64,000 nt of DNA from Lactarius indigo (lineage: Eukaryota > Basidiomycota > Agaricomycetes > Russulales > Russulaceae): contig JAFKAC010000062.1 in NCBI GenBank assembly GCA_025766275.1, positions 248,001 through 312,000 of the forward strand, read 5' to 3'. The translations under genes were made by a program, and so were the position numbers. This document shows, one piece after another, positions 46,083-57,468 of this stretch. Under the pieces are notes generated by a model that saw only the letters and a list, made by a program, of their open reading frames with translations, searched no databases and was not told where the DNA came from. The number at the start of each line of letters is the position of its first letter. Within the stretch, counting starts at the first letter, position 1.

Positions 46083-46422
46083 ATGGCACAACTGCTTCCC
46101 GTACCATCGCGGCCCTCACGGCATCACCGCCACCGCCACCCGCGTCCTCAGAGCCTAGCACACACTTCCGCGTCACCCTCCGACGCCCCGGTATCTCCCT
46201 CGGCGAACTCGTTCAGGGAACTCTCGCTACTCTCGGTGGCGCATGCAGATGGTGTACCACTCGCACACGCCCGAGGCCGCTGGCATGATCCTCGCCGTGA
46301 AGGAGCTCGTTGAGGTGGAAAACGTGCCCGTGAGTGCAGTGCAGACGGCGGGACAGCAGAGAGCGGAACGTAAGACCCTGCGCGGGTTTGTCGTGGTTGG
46401 GTCGAAGTTTGAATCACGGTGA
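46083..46422 (+). CDS. MRPL33: Mitochondrial ribosomal protein uL30m (MRPL33), frame-disrupted
   Basis: Subunit of the mitochondrial large ribosomal subunit. The plus strand shows STHFRVTLRRPGISLGE followed by VQGTLATLGG, then one frame on RMQMVYHSHTPEAAGMILAVKELVEVENVP, and RKTLRGFVVVGSKFESR before TGA at 46420. This is the whole L30 fold. The ATG at 46083 (MAQLLPVP) is in another frame from THFRV, so a shift lies near 46120 and another near 46234. It is short, single-copy in most fungi and normally essential. Confidence 0.8.
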
Positions 46423-47689
46423 CTGGTTAGGTTTGTGGCTCTGTGTCCAGCTTTGCATCATTCCAGTGCCAATAACGTCGAGCGTAACGAGACGGGAGGT
46501 CTCAACTACGTCTATAGGGAACGCCTATACCATCAGCGCTCGTATCGTCATGCTAAAGTAGCTCTGATTTACGCTGATGTAGACCAATCGACATCGTCTA
46601 TGTTCATTGGCCTTTCCCTGTCTCGTTCCCATTGAAGGATTTACCAAAAAGCATTGAAGATGGTATTTACAACACGCATATAATTCCATTCTATCATTCC
46701 CATGTCCCCCCGACCCTCTAGTCGAAAGAGGTGCAGCTGTGCTGCCCACACTGCTGCATCGGTGCTCGAAAACCGCCAAGAAATACTACGCACGAGAAGA
46801 GGCGGGAAGCTGATATCTGGATGTAACGGCCTCAATCAGGCGCAGCGCTTGAAAAGGCTTCTTATCGACTCGTAGGCGAAGCCTACCGCGCTCATGTATC
46901 AGCAAGACGTTGGACATCCCGCGGCTGCGCACAGGTGAATCGTCACGTCTCCCTGAACACATCTCCCTGAACTGTGAGACTAAATAAGAGTCAGACCAAC
47001 CTCTGAGACATAGGTACTCCCACGTACCCAGCTGGGACGGTGGAAACGCCATCCTCTGCTTGACCTCAGGCAGGAAAAGACGGCATAAATAGCACGGTAA
47101 GCCAACCTCACGTCAAGAATCTTTGCAAAGGTCGTATTGCCTGAATGCCATAAATGTAAGGACGAAGATACTGACGAACGGTGCCGCGTCCAAGAAATTA
47201 GATACCAAGGTCATTCACCATACAACGTATGGTGCGCACCACGTTCTTTCGGGGTCCAAGCCATCTGCGGACGCCGATAAGTGGAAGAAACACTACAGCA
47301 CTACAGCAGATACGTCAGATATCATAGCTCCCGTTTGGATGAGGACGATTTTGGGACATACCTTGAGCCAGACAACGATAAGGCACGGCTAATAGGGCGA
47401 TGAAACGTAGTGCAACATGTAGTACACGTGATAACCTGTAAAGGTGGTTACTATCGTACTGAATGTTCCAGTACGTCTGGCCGCAGTGTAAAATCTCCTC
47501 GCGAACACGTCGTTAGTGACTCGGTCCACCGCCGCAAGCCTGAGGGCTCTACAGGCGTGAGACTGCAACGGCCCGGGCGCCGCCAGCTGCGCTCATCAGC
47601 GCTGCCAGTGCACTGCCACCCAGCTACAGTACTGTACTGCCAGACCGTCGCATACATCGTATCCACTTACAACTTCCATCCGAACTCGA
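46423..47689. other. No gene recognised upstream of the NLR
   Basis: Short frames only on both strands. The 200 bases before the NLR start are mildly CT-rich and probably hold its promoter and leader. Confidence 0.35.
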
Positions 47690-50600
47690 ATGAGCCAACC
47701 CTCTCAAATGTCTAACTTTCAAAACATTCTCAATGCCGTCGACAAATACGCCGAGCAGACCGGCATAAATCTGAAGGACAATCCGATTGCCGACAAGATC
47801 AACGACTGTGATTCTCCTGGAGCAGTCCTCATCCTACTTCAAGACAACATCAAAGCGTTCAACGACTATCGCGACCAAAATCGGAAGTTCATCGATTGCC
47901 TCAGCCCGGTGGTACAATTCGTCCATGCCTTCTCTGCAATTCTTGGTGAGGCAGCGGGTCTGGTGAGCCGCAAAAACCTACTTTGTTATCTATTTCTTTT
48001 TCACGCTCTCCCAAAAAGGTACCGCTCCAACCTGCAAAACTGATCTTCGTCGGCATCGATGTCCTCTTCACCGTGCGTGACTTCAATTCCTTATTCATTG
48101 ATTTGACATCCGAGTGATCTCAGGCGGCTGATGGAGTTAGCGCGAGCTATGACGCCCTCCTTGAACTCTTCGAGTCCATCGGAAACTTCCTCAAACGTCT
48201 CCATATCTATACCGAGATCCCTTTGGACCCTTTGATGACGGATATAGTAGCCAAGATAATGGTCGAGTTAATCTCGATACTTGCCCTGGCGAAGAAACAA
48301 ATCCATCGAGGACGACTCAGTAAGCGGGTCCTTATTATAACTATTAGCTACAACATCTGAACGCGTTTCAGAGCAATTCGCAAAGAAGTTGATGGGGGAT
48401 AGCGAGATAGAGGGCATACTGAAGAGATTGGACAGACTCACGCAAGACGAGGCCCGCATGACGGTGGCGCAGACCTTGGCTGTCGTTCACGGTCTCTTGA
48501 ATAATATGAAGGTGGTCATGGACGGTGGGTCAAGCTGTGTACTGACTTTAAAGCGCTCTGATTGGACTGTTCTCTAAATAGGCGGCGAGGCATCAACGAG
48601 TGCAATCCGCCAGACTCTTGGTACGTTTTTGTGATCACGCGCGAGTCAGTGTTCTCCGGTCTTATGGGGGGTGCTAGTCACCATGCAGGAGGTTGCGAAT
48701 GAGATTAACAAAATGAAGCGTGCGTCGTCTTGCCCGTTCTTGGAGCTGTGGGGTGAACCGCCCCTTCAGGAAACCAGTTACAAAAGGATGCCAGAAACTG
48801 GATCTCACCTCCGGACCCGTCCAAAAATCACGTCATCGCACGCAGGATCCACTCTGGCGAATCCGCGGTATGGTTTACCTGTGGCCCCACCTTCGAGAAA
48901 TGGAACCTGATGGGCGGCCTTTTGTGGATACACGGTAAACGTACGTCACTCTTATACCTCCTGTGATCACATTTTCAACCGCTGATGGAAATTCGTGATG
49001 GTAGCGGGATCGGGGAAGAGCGTCTTATGGTAGGTGCCCCGCCAAGCACATCCTCGTCTACATATATTCATATTGACGCCTATCGACCAGTTCCAGTATA
49101 ATTGAACAAGCCGCTACGCTGCGCGATCAGGGACTAGGACTGGTTGCTTATTATTACTTCGACTTTAGAGATACCGCAAAGCAAGATGTCCGTGGCTTGC
49201 TGTCCTCCTTAATCATCCAACTCTGCGCCAAGTCAGATCTTTGCTACGACGTCCTTTCTCATCTATATTCCGATTACGACGCTGGATTGTGCTTGCCCGA
49301 TGATGACGCACTCACCCAATGCCTGAAAGACATGCTTGAACTCCCAGGACTGCCTCCGATCTATATCATCATCGATGCTCTCGACGAGTGCCCCGACACA
49401 TCTGGGGCGCCATCTCCACGCGAACTCGTGCTCGACCTCTTAGGGGACCTTGTCGAGTCACAACTTTCGAATCTTCGGATCTGTGTCACGAGTCGTCCCG
49501 AGGCCGATATCCAAGATGCGCTTGGGCCGTTGGTATCTTATCCTGTCTCTCTTCACGACGAAGCTGGCCAAAAGCAGGATATCATCGACTACATCAGTTC
49601 TTCTGTCCAGTCAGATAGAAAGATGCGAAAGTGGAGAGCGGACGATAGGCAAATGGTTATTGATGTACTCACCCAGAGGGCCGGCGGAATGTAAGCAATC
49701 ACTATTACTGTATCGTAACTATCTTTTCATCCAGTCACAGGTTTAGATGGGTTTATTGCCAAATAGAGGCGTTGCGACGGTGTTTCCCTCCAGCATTACG
49801 GCGTGCTCTCGAGGAATTGCCCGAAACCCTGGACTCAACATACGAGCGGATCTTGCTAGGCATCGAGAAGGCGAAACAAAAATATGCCTACCGCCTTCTG
49901 CAGTGCATCGCGGTCTCCATTCGCCCGCTTCGCGTTGAGGAGCTTGCGGAAGTACTTGCCGTTCAACCTGACGCCGGAGAGGACTCAGAATATCATTCTG
50001 ACTGGCGCCCCGAGGATGCACATCATGCGGTGTTGTCTGCGTGTTCCAGTTTGATCATGGTTGCCAATATCGATGGCTCGTCGATCGTACAGTTTTCACA
50101 CTTCTCGGTGAAAGAGTTCCTGATGTCCTCTCGCCTTGCCAATATGGCGGAGCATCTTTCCGTTTATCACATCCTTCCTCATTCCGCCCACTCGATTCTT
50201 TCCCGCACCTGCCTCAGCGTCCTACTCGATCTCGGTGAACCGAGCCAAGTTGACAAAAGCGCAATAGAAAAACGTCCATTTGCAATTTATGCGGCTCGGT
50301 ACTGGGTCGACCATGGCAAATTCGAAGGCGTGTCGTCAAGTATTCAGGATCTCATGGAATGTCTCTTCGACCCAACCAGACCCCACTTCGCGACATGGGT
50401 CTGGATATATGACGTTGACCGCCCTTGGAAAGGACCGATGGCGACAGTACGCCCAACGCAACCAGAGGCCGAGCCATTATACTACGCAGCACTATGCGGT
50501 TTCCACAGCCTCACGGAACACCTCACCATTGTACATACAATGGATGTTAACGCTAGGGGTGGAAACTTCGGCTTTCCGTTGAACGCCGCGTTGATCAAGG

Positions 50601-51086
50601 GAGAGATTGAGATTGCTCTGAGATTACTTCAGCTCGGCGTGAATATAAACGCCCTGGACGACGAGGGTAATAGTTCGTTGCATAGAGCCGCAAAAGGCGG
50701 TCGTTGTGCCGTAGTGGAGTTGTTACTCCAACATCGAGCAGATATCGACATTCAGACAGACGACTGGGGCAAGACCCCGTTGCATATGGCGGTGCAGAGC
50801 GGGCAACTGGAAGTTTGTCAGTTACTACTGAAGCATGGGGCAGATGTAAAGCTCCGAGCAAGAGATGGGTGGACGTCATTGCACTTTGCATCTAGAAATG
50901 GACATCTCGGTATCGCGCAAGATTTGCTTGACTACGGCGCAGATCCAAATGCGGAGAATGAAGATCTTTTGACACCACTGCATCTAGCATCTATCCGAGG
51001 ATACCTCGAGATTGTCCAATTGATAGCCCGCCATGGCGCAACACTTGACAAGACGACTGTGGGCCTGGAAACACCGCTACACATTG

Positions 51087-51102
51087 CAAGGGGGGGGCGG
51101 GA
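51087..51102 (+). repeat. Left terminal inverted repeat
   Basis: CAAGGGGGGGGCGGGA. Followed by a small palindrome GGGACCGGAATCCC at 51099-51112 and an uninterrupted run of 21 G at 51124-51144. Confidence 0.85.
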
Positions 51103-51123
51103 CCGGAATCCCGAACCGCGGGT

Positions 51124-51144
51124 GGGGGGGGGGGGGGGGGGGGG
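51124..51144 (+). repeat. 21-base G run near the left end
   Basis: Unbroken homopolymer of 21 G. It could form G-quadruplex structure, and its length is hard to sequence correctly, so the exact count is uncertain. Confidence 0.9.
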
Positions 51145-51294
51145 CCGGTGGCTGAACGAAAAAATCCGACCTTCCTAATTAGGAAGCGATCCGCCTTGTG
51201 GCGCCGTGTGGACCTCCTCAAACGATCCTCAACGCATCGGGGAAATGGCTTAGTTTAGATAGATATTCAATACCAGTTTCTTGACGCACTCTAA

Positions 51295-54200
51295 ATGTCT
51301 GAACCGAACCAAGAAAAAAAGCGAGAAAATGAAAAGTAAGTGCTTGAGTAAGGATACAAGAACGCGCTCGACTAATCTTACAACTAATCTAATCACAAAC
51401 AGTAGTGGAATTAAATTCCACGCGACCAGCGTGCTCGTCTGCCCAGACTGTAACGAAACAGTTCGTGTTGGGTTTGGTGGAAAGAAGAACCTTGACATCC
51501 ACTGCACGTCGAAGGCATGCCAGAGGAAACAAAGCAACAAAAGTAAGGGGCCAAAAAGGGCCCCTGAAAGACCCCCCAAACCTGACCAGCCGAATCATGA
51601 CCTTCGTGCATTCTTCAAGCCCCGTGTACCATTGGTTCCACCAACAGTAGTCGCACCACCGCCAGTCCACACAGATGAAACAAGCTTCAGTGGACTTACC
51701 GACAACCTAGAAGTTGACTTGGGAGCACTAGAAGCATGCGCAAGAATGCCAAGAGGGAAACACACCAGGAAGGATATGTTGGAGGATATCAAAGTGGAGA
51801 TGGGAGTACCACTTGGAATGCCTCCACCCGCAAACGCTGGGAACACCCAAGGAAAGACTCCCTGCCAAAAGGGGATTGAACTGCTGAACAAACTTGAAGC
51901 TGCCCTAACACGAATTCCCGACAGCGTACCTCTTGCAACCTCAGAACACCGGCTCAGTATCTTCTCGGCCGATCCTCACTCTTGTGTTGCCAGCCTGGAG
52001 CAAGGCCTGGAGGAAGACTTCGAGGACGACTGGATGGTCTTGAACTCGATGTTGAAGACTGCGTTTGGATGGGGAGAGTCAGAGATGCGAGAGAACACGA
52101 AGGAAATGCTGAATCGCGGTGCACATGGCCTGGATGGTTTCATCCAGTTCTTGAAGTATTTCATCTTGCAACGTGGTCTTGAAGGCGCGATGATCGAGAC
52201 GAAGGTCAATGGGCTGTTGTGTGAGATAGATAATCAGTAAGCAACGGACATGTGAGTATTTGAAGTAGGAGCTCACTGGCGTGTACTAGATATGCGCCTG
52301 TCCCCATTCCCATCCCCGCCCTCCAGTCCATCTCTGCTGAAACTGCCACCAGTGTACGCAAGACCAACAGCGTGCTCATGCCTGTGCTTGCCATCGTGAG
52401 TGGAACAGTCGAGTCACCAATCATGCTCGATCATGTCCCTGACAGGGCACCCGAAGCTTGCTTCGATGCTCGCTCCAATGTCACTGAGCATGCCCGTAGT
52501 ATTTGTGCTGATGGCAAAGATCGGACAACACAGAGTGGGTCGAGGATCAGAGCAAGTCTTGAAGGTCGTCGTGGGGCTTATTGTGAAGGCATTCTGGTCC
52601 CATTTCCGCATGGAAAAAACCATCATATATCCTATCCCTTTGGTATACACAGTGAACGTGACTTACCTTGGGACTACCGCTCGACCCGAGACAAGTTTTA
52701 TATACAAGCGAAACTATGTCGCAGACCCTCGATCAGCAAGGGAAATGCCTGCAACGACTGCCAGGCGCTCACCTCCATACCCATCTATATCAGCATCATG
52801 GACCGAATCCGACACGGGGTCCACGAGAACTCTCCGCTCATCTACCATGGAATCGGTGGTCTTGTTGAAGTTGCTCGGCGCAAAACCGAACAAGTGCGGC
52901 AGTTACGATTGACGAAGTTGAACGCCAGCCGAAGGTTGCTGGGGAAAGCCACTGCCCTTGACGACCACAAACAATGGATAATGGCTATCGCAAGTGGGAG
53001 AGTCGATCGAGTTGCGTCTCTGGTACAAGCAGGACTAAAGCACAAAGCCGGAATCAAGTCTTTGATCCAGCAGTACGAACGCGCGGCGGAGAAACTTTAC
53101 CAGCCGAAAGGTTACTCGAATGAAGACCTCATGCGTTCAATCGTGATGCTCCGATTGGGCGGAGCACATGTTGCGGAGTTTGCCCATCGCTCCTTGTCCT
53201 TGCTGAGCATCACCACAATACGACGCAATACAGTTCTGCAATCCCTTATCGTCTCTCCATCTGCGCCAACAGTTTCTGAGGTTGAGAGAAATATTATGTT
53301 GTGTCACTCTGGTCTAGCTGGTGCCGGCGACACTTTGGACCTTGCTTTGGACTCTGGCACAAGCTCCGGCGGACTTCAAGTTATGCATCAGGTCATAATG
53401 TTTGATGAGCTCGCTATTGAACAACGTGTTCGCTGGGACAACTCCACCAACAAATTCCTGGGGTTATGTCGTGAACATGGCCATGAGGTTCCCCTTGATT
53501 TCACCTCTGAAAGAGAACTCGATATCCTCTGCAATGCGATTAACGATAACCTGGTCCACCTTGCTAGTGAGGCCACTGTCGCAGGAATTGGTGTACTCTC
53601 AGAAGTCCCCCGTGAATATTCTGTTCAGCCAATTATGTTTTCAGGTACTTGCAAGAGAGAGACTGGCCCGCACCATGCATGCATCCTACAGGTGGTTCTC
53701 GAGGCGGCCAACAAAGTCAAAGGGCGGAAGAACTGCACTTATCGCACAGTCTGCATCGCATCCGATGGCAAAGCAAAGCGTGGAGACGCATTTGTGATTC
53801 TGACAATGAGTTCCCAGCTATCTGCAAGCTCGCCGATCTATGGGCAGCTCTCCTCGCTGAAGCTCATGAACCACCTGGTCGGTCCAGATGATCTCACAGC
53901 TGACAAGGATTTCAAACACGTATTCAAGCGTCAAAGAAACCTCCTCATGCGCCAGAAAGGTGTTTTGATTCAAGGCTTTTGTGTCACTCCTGCCATACTT
54001 CGGACGCACCTCGAATCACATGGCGTCCCCTCGCATCGACTGCAGTCTCTCCTCAATCCCAATGACAAGCAGGACGTCATCCTCGCATATTCTCTCCTGA
54101 AGGAAGTATGGTCACTTCCTCCTCCACCAGCCAGTTCCAGCCCCTCTTTCACCCATGCGCGCGAGGCCCTTAACATATATGGACAATTTGCCCTCCATTT

Positions 54201-57200
54201 AATGATGCCCTATGTCTGCGTTGACCTTGATCTCGATGAACAGTTGATTCACTTGAGTGTGGCTGCGCACATGGCCTTTTTCCTTTACAGGGACTGTCTT
54301 GCTCGCACCCAATTCATGCTGACGCAATCGTATGTGGATATCATGATTATGGTCAAGAATGTGTTCTACTGCGTCGCCAAAGCTAAAGTCGACAATCCGC
54401 ATGGCAATTTCTACCCCGTCCTTCTGGGGACCGATCGCTTGGAAACATTCTTTGGTCTGATTTGGACAGCTGTTGGTACGGATGCGAACATTGATGTCCT
54501 ACAGCTTGGCAACCGTGCGTCAGGTCTAACTGAGGTTGCTTTTATTCTTGCAGAGCACCCAGAGTGGGACATTGGCCCTTATCGTCTCACATTGCCCCGT
54601 ATCGCCAAAGACACTCAGGCAGGGGAAATTACTTCAAAGTTTGATCACATCAGCCCGAAGGACTGGCATGGCGACGCTACTGTTGCAAGAGTCAATCTTC
54701 ACTCTTGTTGGCTCTTGGGACGTCAGCAGGCAATCACATGTATCCCTGATGCTGGACGCGTCTTCGAGCAACTCTTGGCAGAGGGTGCTCCCGATATCGA
54801 TATGCTATCTCCTCTTGGTACATTACTTGTAAACCAACGTGACCAAGAACACGACATTGAAGACACCACCGATGACTTTGCTTCTAGCTTTGATCCTGAG
54901 GGACCCCCTTCCGACGGCATGCAAAACACACACAATACTCAATTGACCCTCTCCTTGCCCCTCTCTTGCACACACGATGGGGATTTGGAGGACGCAATTG
55001 CCGACGAAATGCCAAGAAATAACGTCAACTCCACAATTATTGTACAAGGCCAGAAAACATCGAAAGCGAAGGCCCTCCGCCATCGAATGGCTTCTCGTAC
55101 CACTCGATCATCGACAGATCGGTTGCGGCATGTACAAAACATACCGTGCTTTGGTCCAACTTCTGCTGGCACCGCTGAGACTGACTCGTGGTCTGGCTCG
55201 ATCACGCCTTGCGACGACGCTACTTTGGGGCCTACTCTTTGCGTTGGCAATCCAGTCGCTTTACTTGTCCGGTGTGGTACGCTTGTCGTCCTGGCTGTGG
55301 CCCAGGTTAATCGACTTCGGTTTGCATCCCAATCCAACCTTGATGAACTCGCCATCCGCCTTCTTGCCGACCCGACTGCTAAGGTAGACTGCCAACTCCT
55401 GCGCCTTGTTCCTGCGACAGTCGAAGATGATCCAACGCGTGTACATGACTGGTGCTGGTCCATGCAAATGGAGGCGAATTGCGAGAACGTCGATGGTCGA
55501 TATGTCCAATCGCTGAATCCTGCGATTTCAATTCTAACACCTGGAAAGCCGACATTTCTCTTTGAAGGCAGCTTCCTGGTGACGCTTTCCTGTAGCCTGT
55601 TTCAAGACCTTCGGCCACAGGTCTACCAAAGCTTGCCAGTGCTGAGACGCACAGAATTCTTCCCTTACCGCTTCAAAGGTATGTCGGGACCATATATTAA
55701 CTATTATCATGTAGTGACTTTGTTTAGGGATGGCGTGCTTTGTCTGCGACGAAAAACAGACCAACTACTTGGAAATAAACAGTCAAGGCTGTTCGAGATG
55801 TGGGTCGACAGTGAACCGGAAGAATGGACAACGCGTCCTTGAACATATGGGCGCACACATCCTACACGATGGTCTGCTTGATAGTTCCGAAGAGCTCTGT
55901 GGGCTGTGTCTTCGCCCTGCTCCAATGTGCCAGATCTACCTAAGGAAGGCCCGCGGAGCTGCTGGAAGCGTCTCGGTGGACCACAAGAAGTCAAAATGTG
56001 TCAATATGACACATTTCAACTATGCAACTGCCTCCACTTCTTCTGAGGCATCTCCTTGCTCAAATGTTCCAGTTATCTGCCCCCGTTGTCCCGACGATAG
56101 TCCTGCTGTATGGACATACAGTCTCCATGCACACTTCCGAGGGCGACATCGCATCCAATCTCCAGACGACTTCCCCATCACAATTTGTCTGTCTCAATCT
56201 GAGAAAGATGGTATGCGAAAAGTCTGGAATTTGCGGTTCAAGGCCCAGAAGCAACGCAAAACAAAGCCAAAGAATATACTGTCACTTGCTATCTCGGAGG
56301 CACACCGTGCCCAGCTTTATCTCCAGTGAGTCTGATGTTGTCCAAGAATTCACTCTCAGACTAAGAGCCCGTCTTAACTAGATCGGGTACGGGCGACAAG
56401 GAAAATCAAGAGGACAACTCAGGTGCGCGCAATGTTGACTTCCATAGTGACTCTGGCCATCATCTGGAGGACGTGATGGAGTGGGACTCGGAGCGGGAGT
56501 TTGACAATGACGATGGTGACGGCGGCGGTGACAACGGTGGTGACAGAGATGACGATGATGAAGAGAATGAGCCAAGTACGGTATTTCCTTCATAATACAT
56601 ACTTCGTAGGCTGATCCCTGTTTGATAGCTCTTCCTCCATCGTCTCCGACCTGATATCCAAACGCATCCGTGTCTCCACCCCTTTCCCCAACTCCTGCCC
56701 CACAGACTGCACCTTGGACTGCACACCAAACTGTGCACGCTCATGGATTAAACGTACTGCCCGTCGGATCGTCCATATCCACCCTCAAATCCACCACCAC
56801 ACCCCCAGAATCGTCTGCGCAGGCACAAGCGCAGGCCCTCAAATCAAGCACGGAGCCATGCACACGGCCTTCAGATCTTATCGCCCACCCACCCGAATTG
56901 ACTGCGGTGAAAGACGTGCCGCTGGCCATTACCACCTTGGCTCCCCTATCATCTCTTCCAGAGTCTCTGAGTCATGCATTGCCCGAACCGGCTGTCAGCA
57001 CTCGAGGACGTTGGCTGAGAAAAGCGAACGTCCTCAGTCTGAACATGTGTACGTGTGGTGTTACGATCACCGAGTCCGAGATCAATACAGGGGTAAATGT
57101 GATGAAGTGTCGAGTTTCTGGGTGTGAGACAGTCTGGGTGCGTTCTTTGTATTTTTCTTCCCTTTCCTTGTCTTTTCTGTCTTGCTTCCTGCTCACACAG

Positions 57201-57303
57201 CTACCAGTTCCATCAAGTGTGTATGGATTACGAATTCGCACCCAAAAATTGGGCTTGCGATAGCTGCGCAGGAGGGACAAATCGACGCCGTCGTCGGATG
57301 TAG
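51295..57303 (+). CDS. Putative P/THAP9-like transposase with zinc motif and PHD-like finger
   Basis: Seven exons with matching phases: 51295-51335, 51403-52236, 52290-55678, 55728-56325, 56382-56575, 56629-57137, 57208-57303, about 1,886 codons. N-terminal Cys/His zinc motif: VCPDCNETVRVGF with HCTSKAC. The core (roughly 53600-54560) has VCIASDGKAKRGDAF as a possible first Asp, then DKDFKHVFKRQRNLLMR, resembling the D-x-x-H-x-x-K-x-x-R-N block of P/THAP9 transposases, and LLGTDRLETFFGLIWTAVG, like their E-containing FFxxIR block. A Cys-rich segment follows (CGLCLRPAPMCQIYL, NVPVICPRCPD, HFRGRH), then an acidic linker, a Ser/Thr/Pro linker and a C-terminal PHD-like finger: CTCGVTI, MKCRVSGCETVW-FHQVCMDYEF, WACDSCAGG. 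One in-frame TGA at 56652 sits in the linker. Catalytic assignments are inference from motif shape. Confidence 0.75.
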
Positions 57304-57389
57304 TTTACATAAATTCTATGACATGTGACTTAAACATATTACAAATTTATGCAAAACATAAACATGTGACTCAAAATTTCCGTATATGG

Positions 57390-57403
57390 CAAGGGGGGGG
57401 GGG
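57390..57403 (+). repeat. Subterminal CAAG plus G11 motif
   Basis: CAAGGGGGGGGGGG, 65 bases inside the right end and in direct orientation to the left terminus. It may be a transposase-binding subterminal copy of the terminus or an older nested end. Confidence 0.6.
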
Positions 57404-57452
57404 TCGGAAAGCCCCTAAAAGACAAAACCTGACTGGATATCAATTTTTCCCA

Positions 57453-57468
57453 TCCCGCTCCCCCCTTG
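57453..57468 (-). repeat. Right terminal inverted repeat
   Basis: Reads CAAGGGGGGAGCGGGA on the minus strand, one mismatch to the left end. Confidence 0.85.

Larger units (their letters stand above)
51087..57468 (+). mobile_element. 6.4-kb DNA transposon with G-rich TIRs and 8-bp target duplication, P-element-like
   Basis: 6,382 bp inserted in the NLR ankyrin array. The target ACACATTG is duplicated perfectly at 51079-51086 and 57469-57476. Left end CAAGGGGGGGGCGGGA and right end (reverse complement) CAAGGGGGGAGCGGGA match at 15 of 16 bases. Deleting the element and one duplicate restores the ankyrin codon frame (LHI-A-SFVGNLEIS). An 8-bp duplication fits the P, hAT and Zisupton/KDZ groups. 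The single encoded protein has motifs best matched by P/THAP9 transposases. I do not know a published name for this element. Confidence 0.9.

Noticed and set aside
51087..57468. Classification of the element as KDZ or hAT
   Set aside because: The 8-bp duplication allows both, but no hAT dimerisation (hATC) motif and no KDZ-type signature was seen, whereas the D-x-x-H-x-x-K-x-x-R-N and FFxxI blocks point to P/THAP9. The question stays open to a fold comparison.
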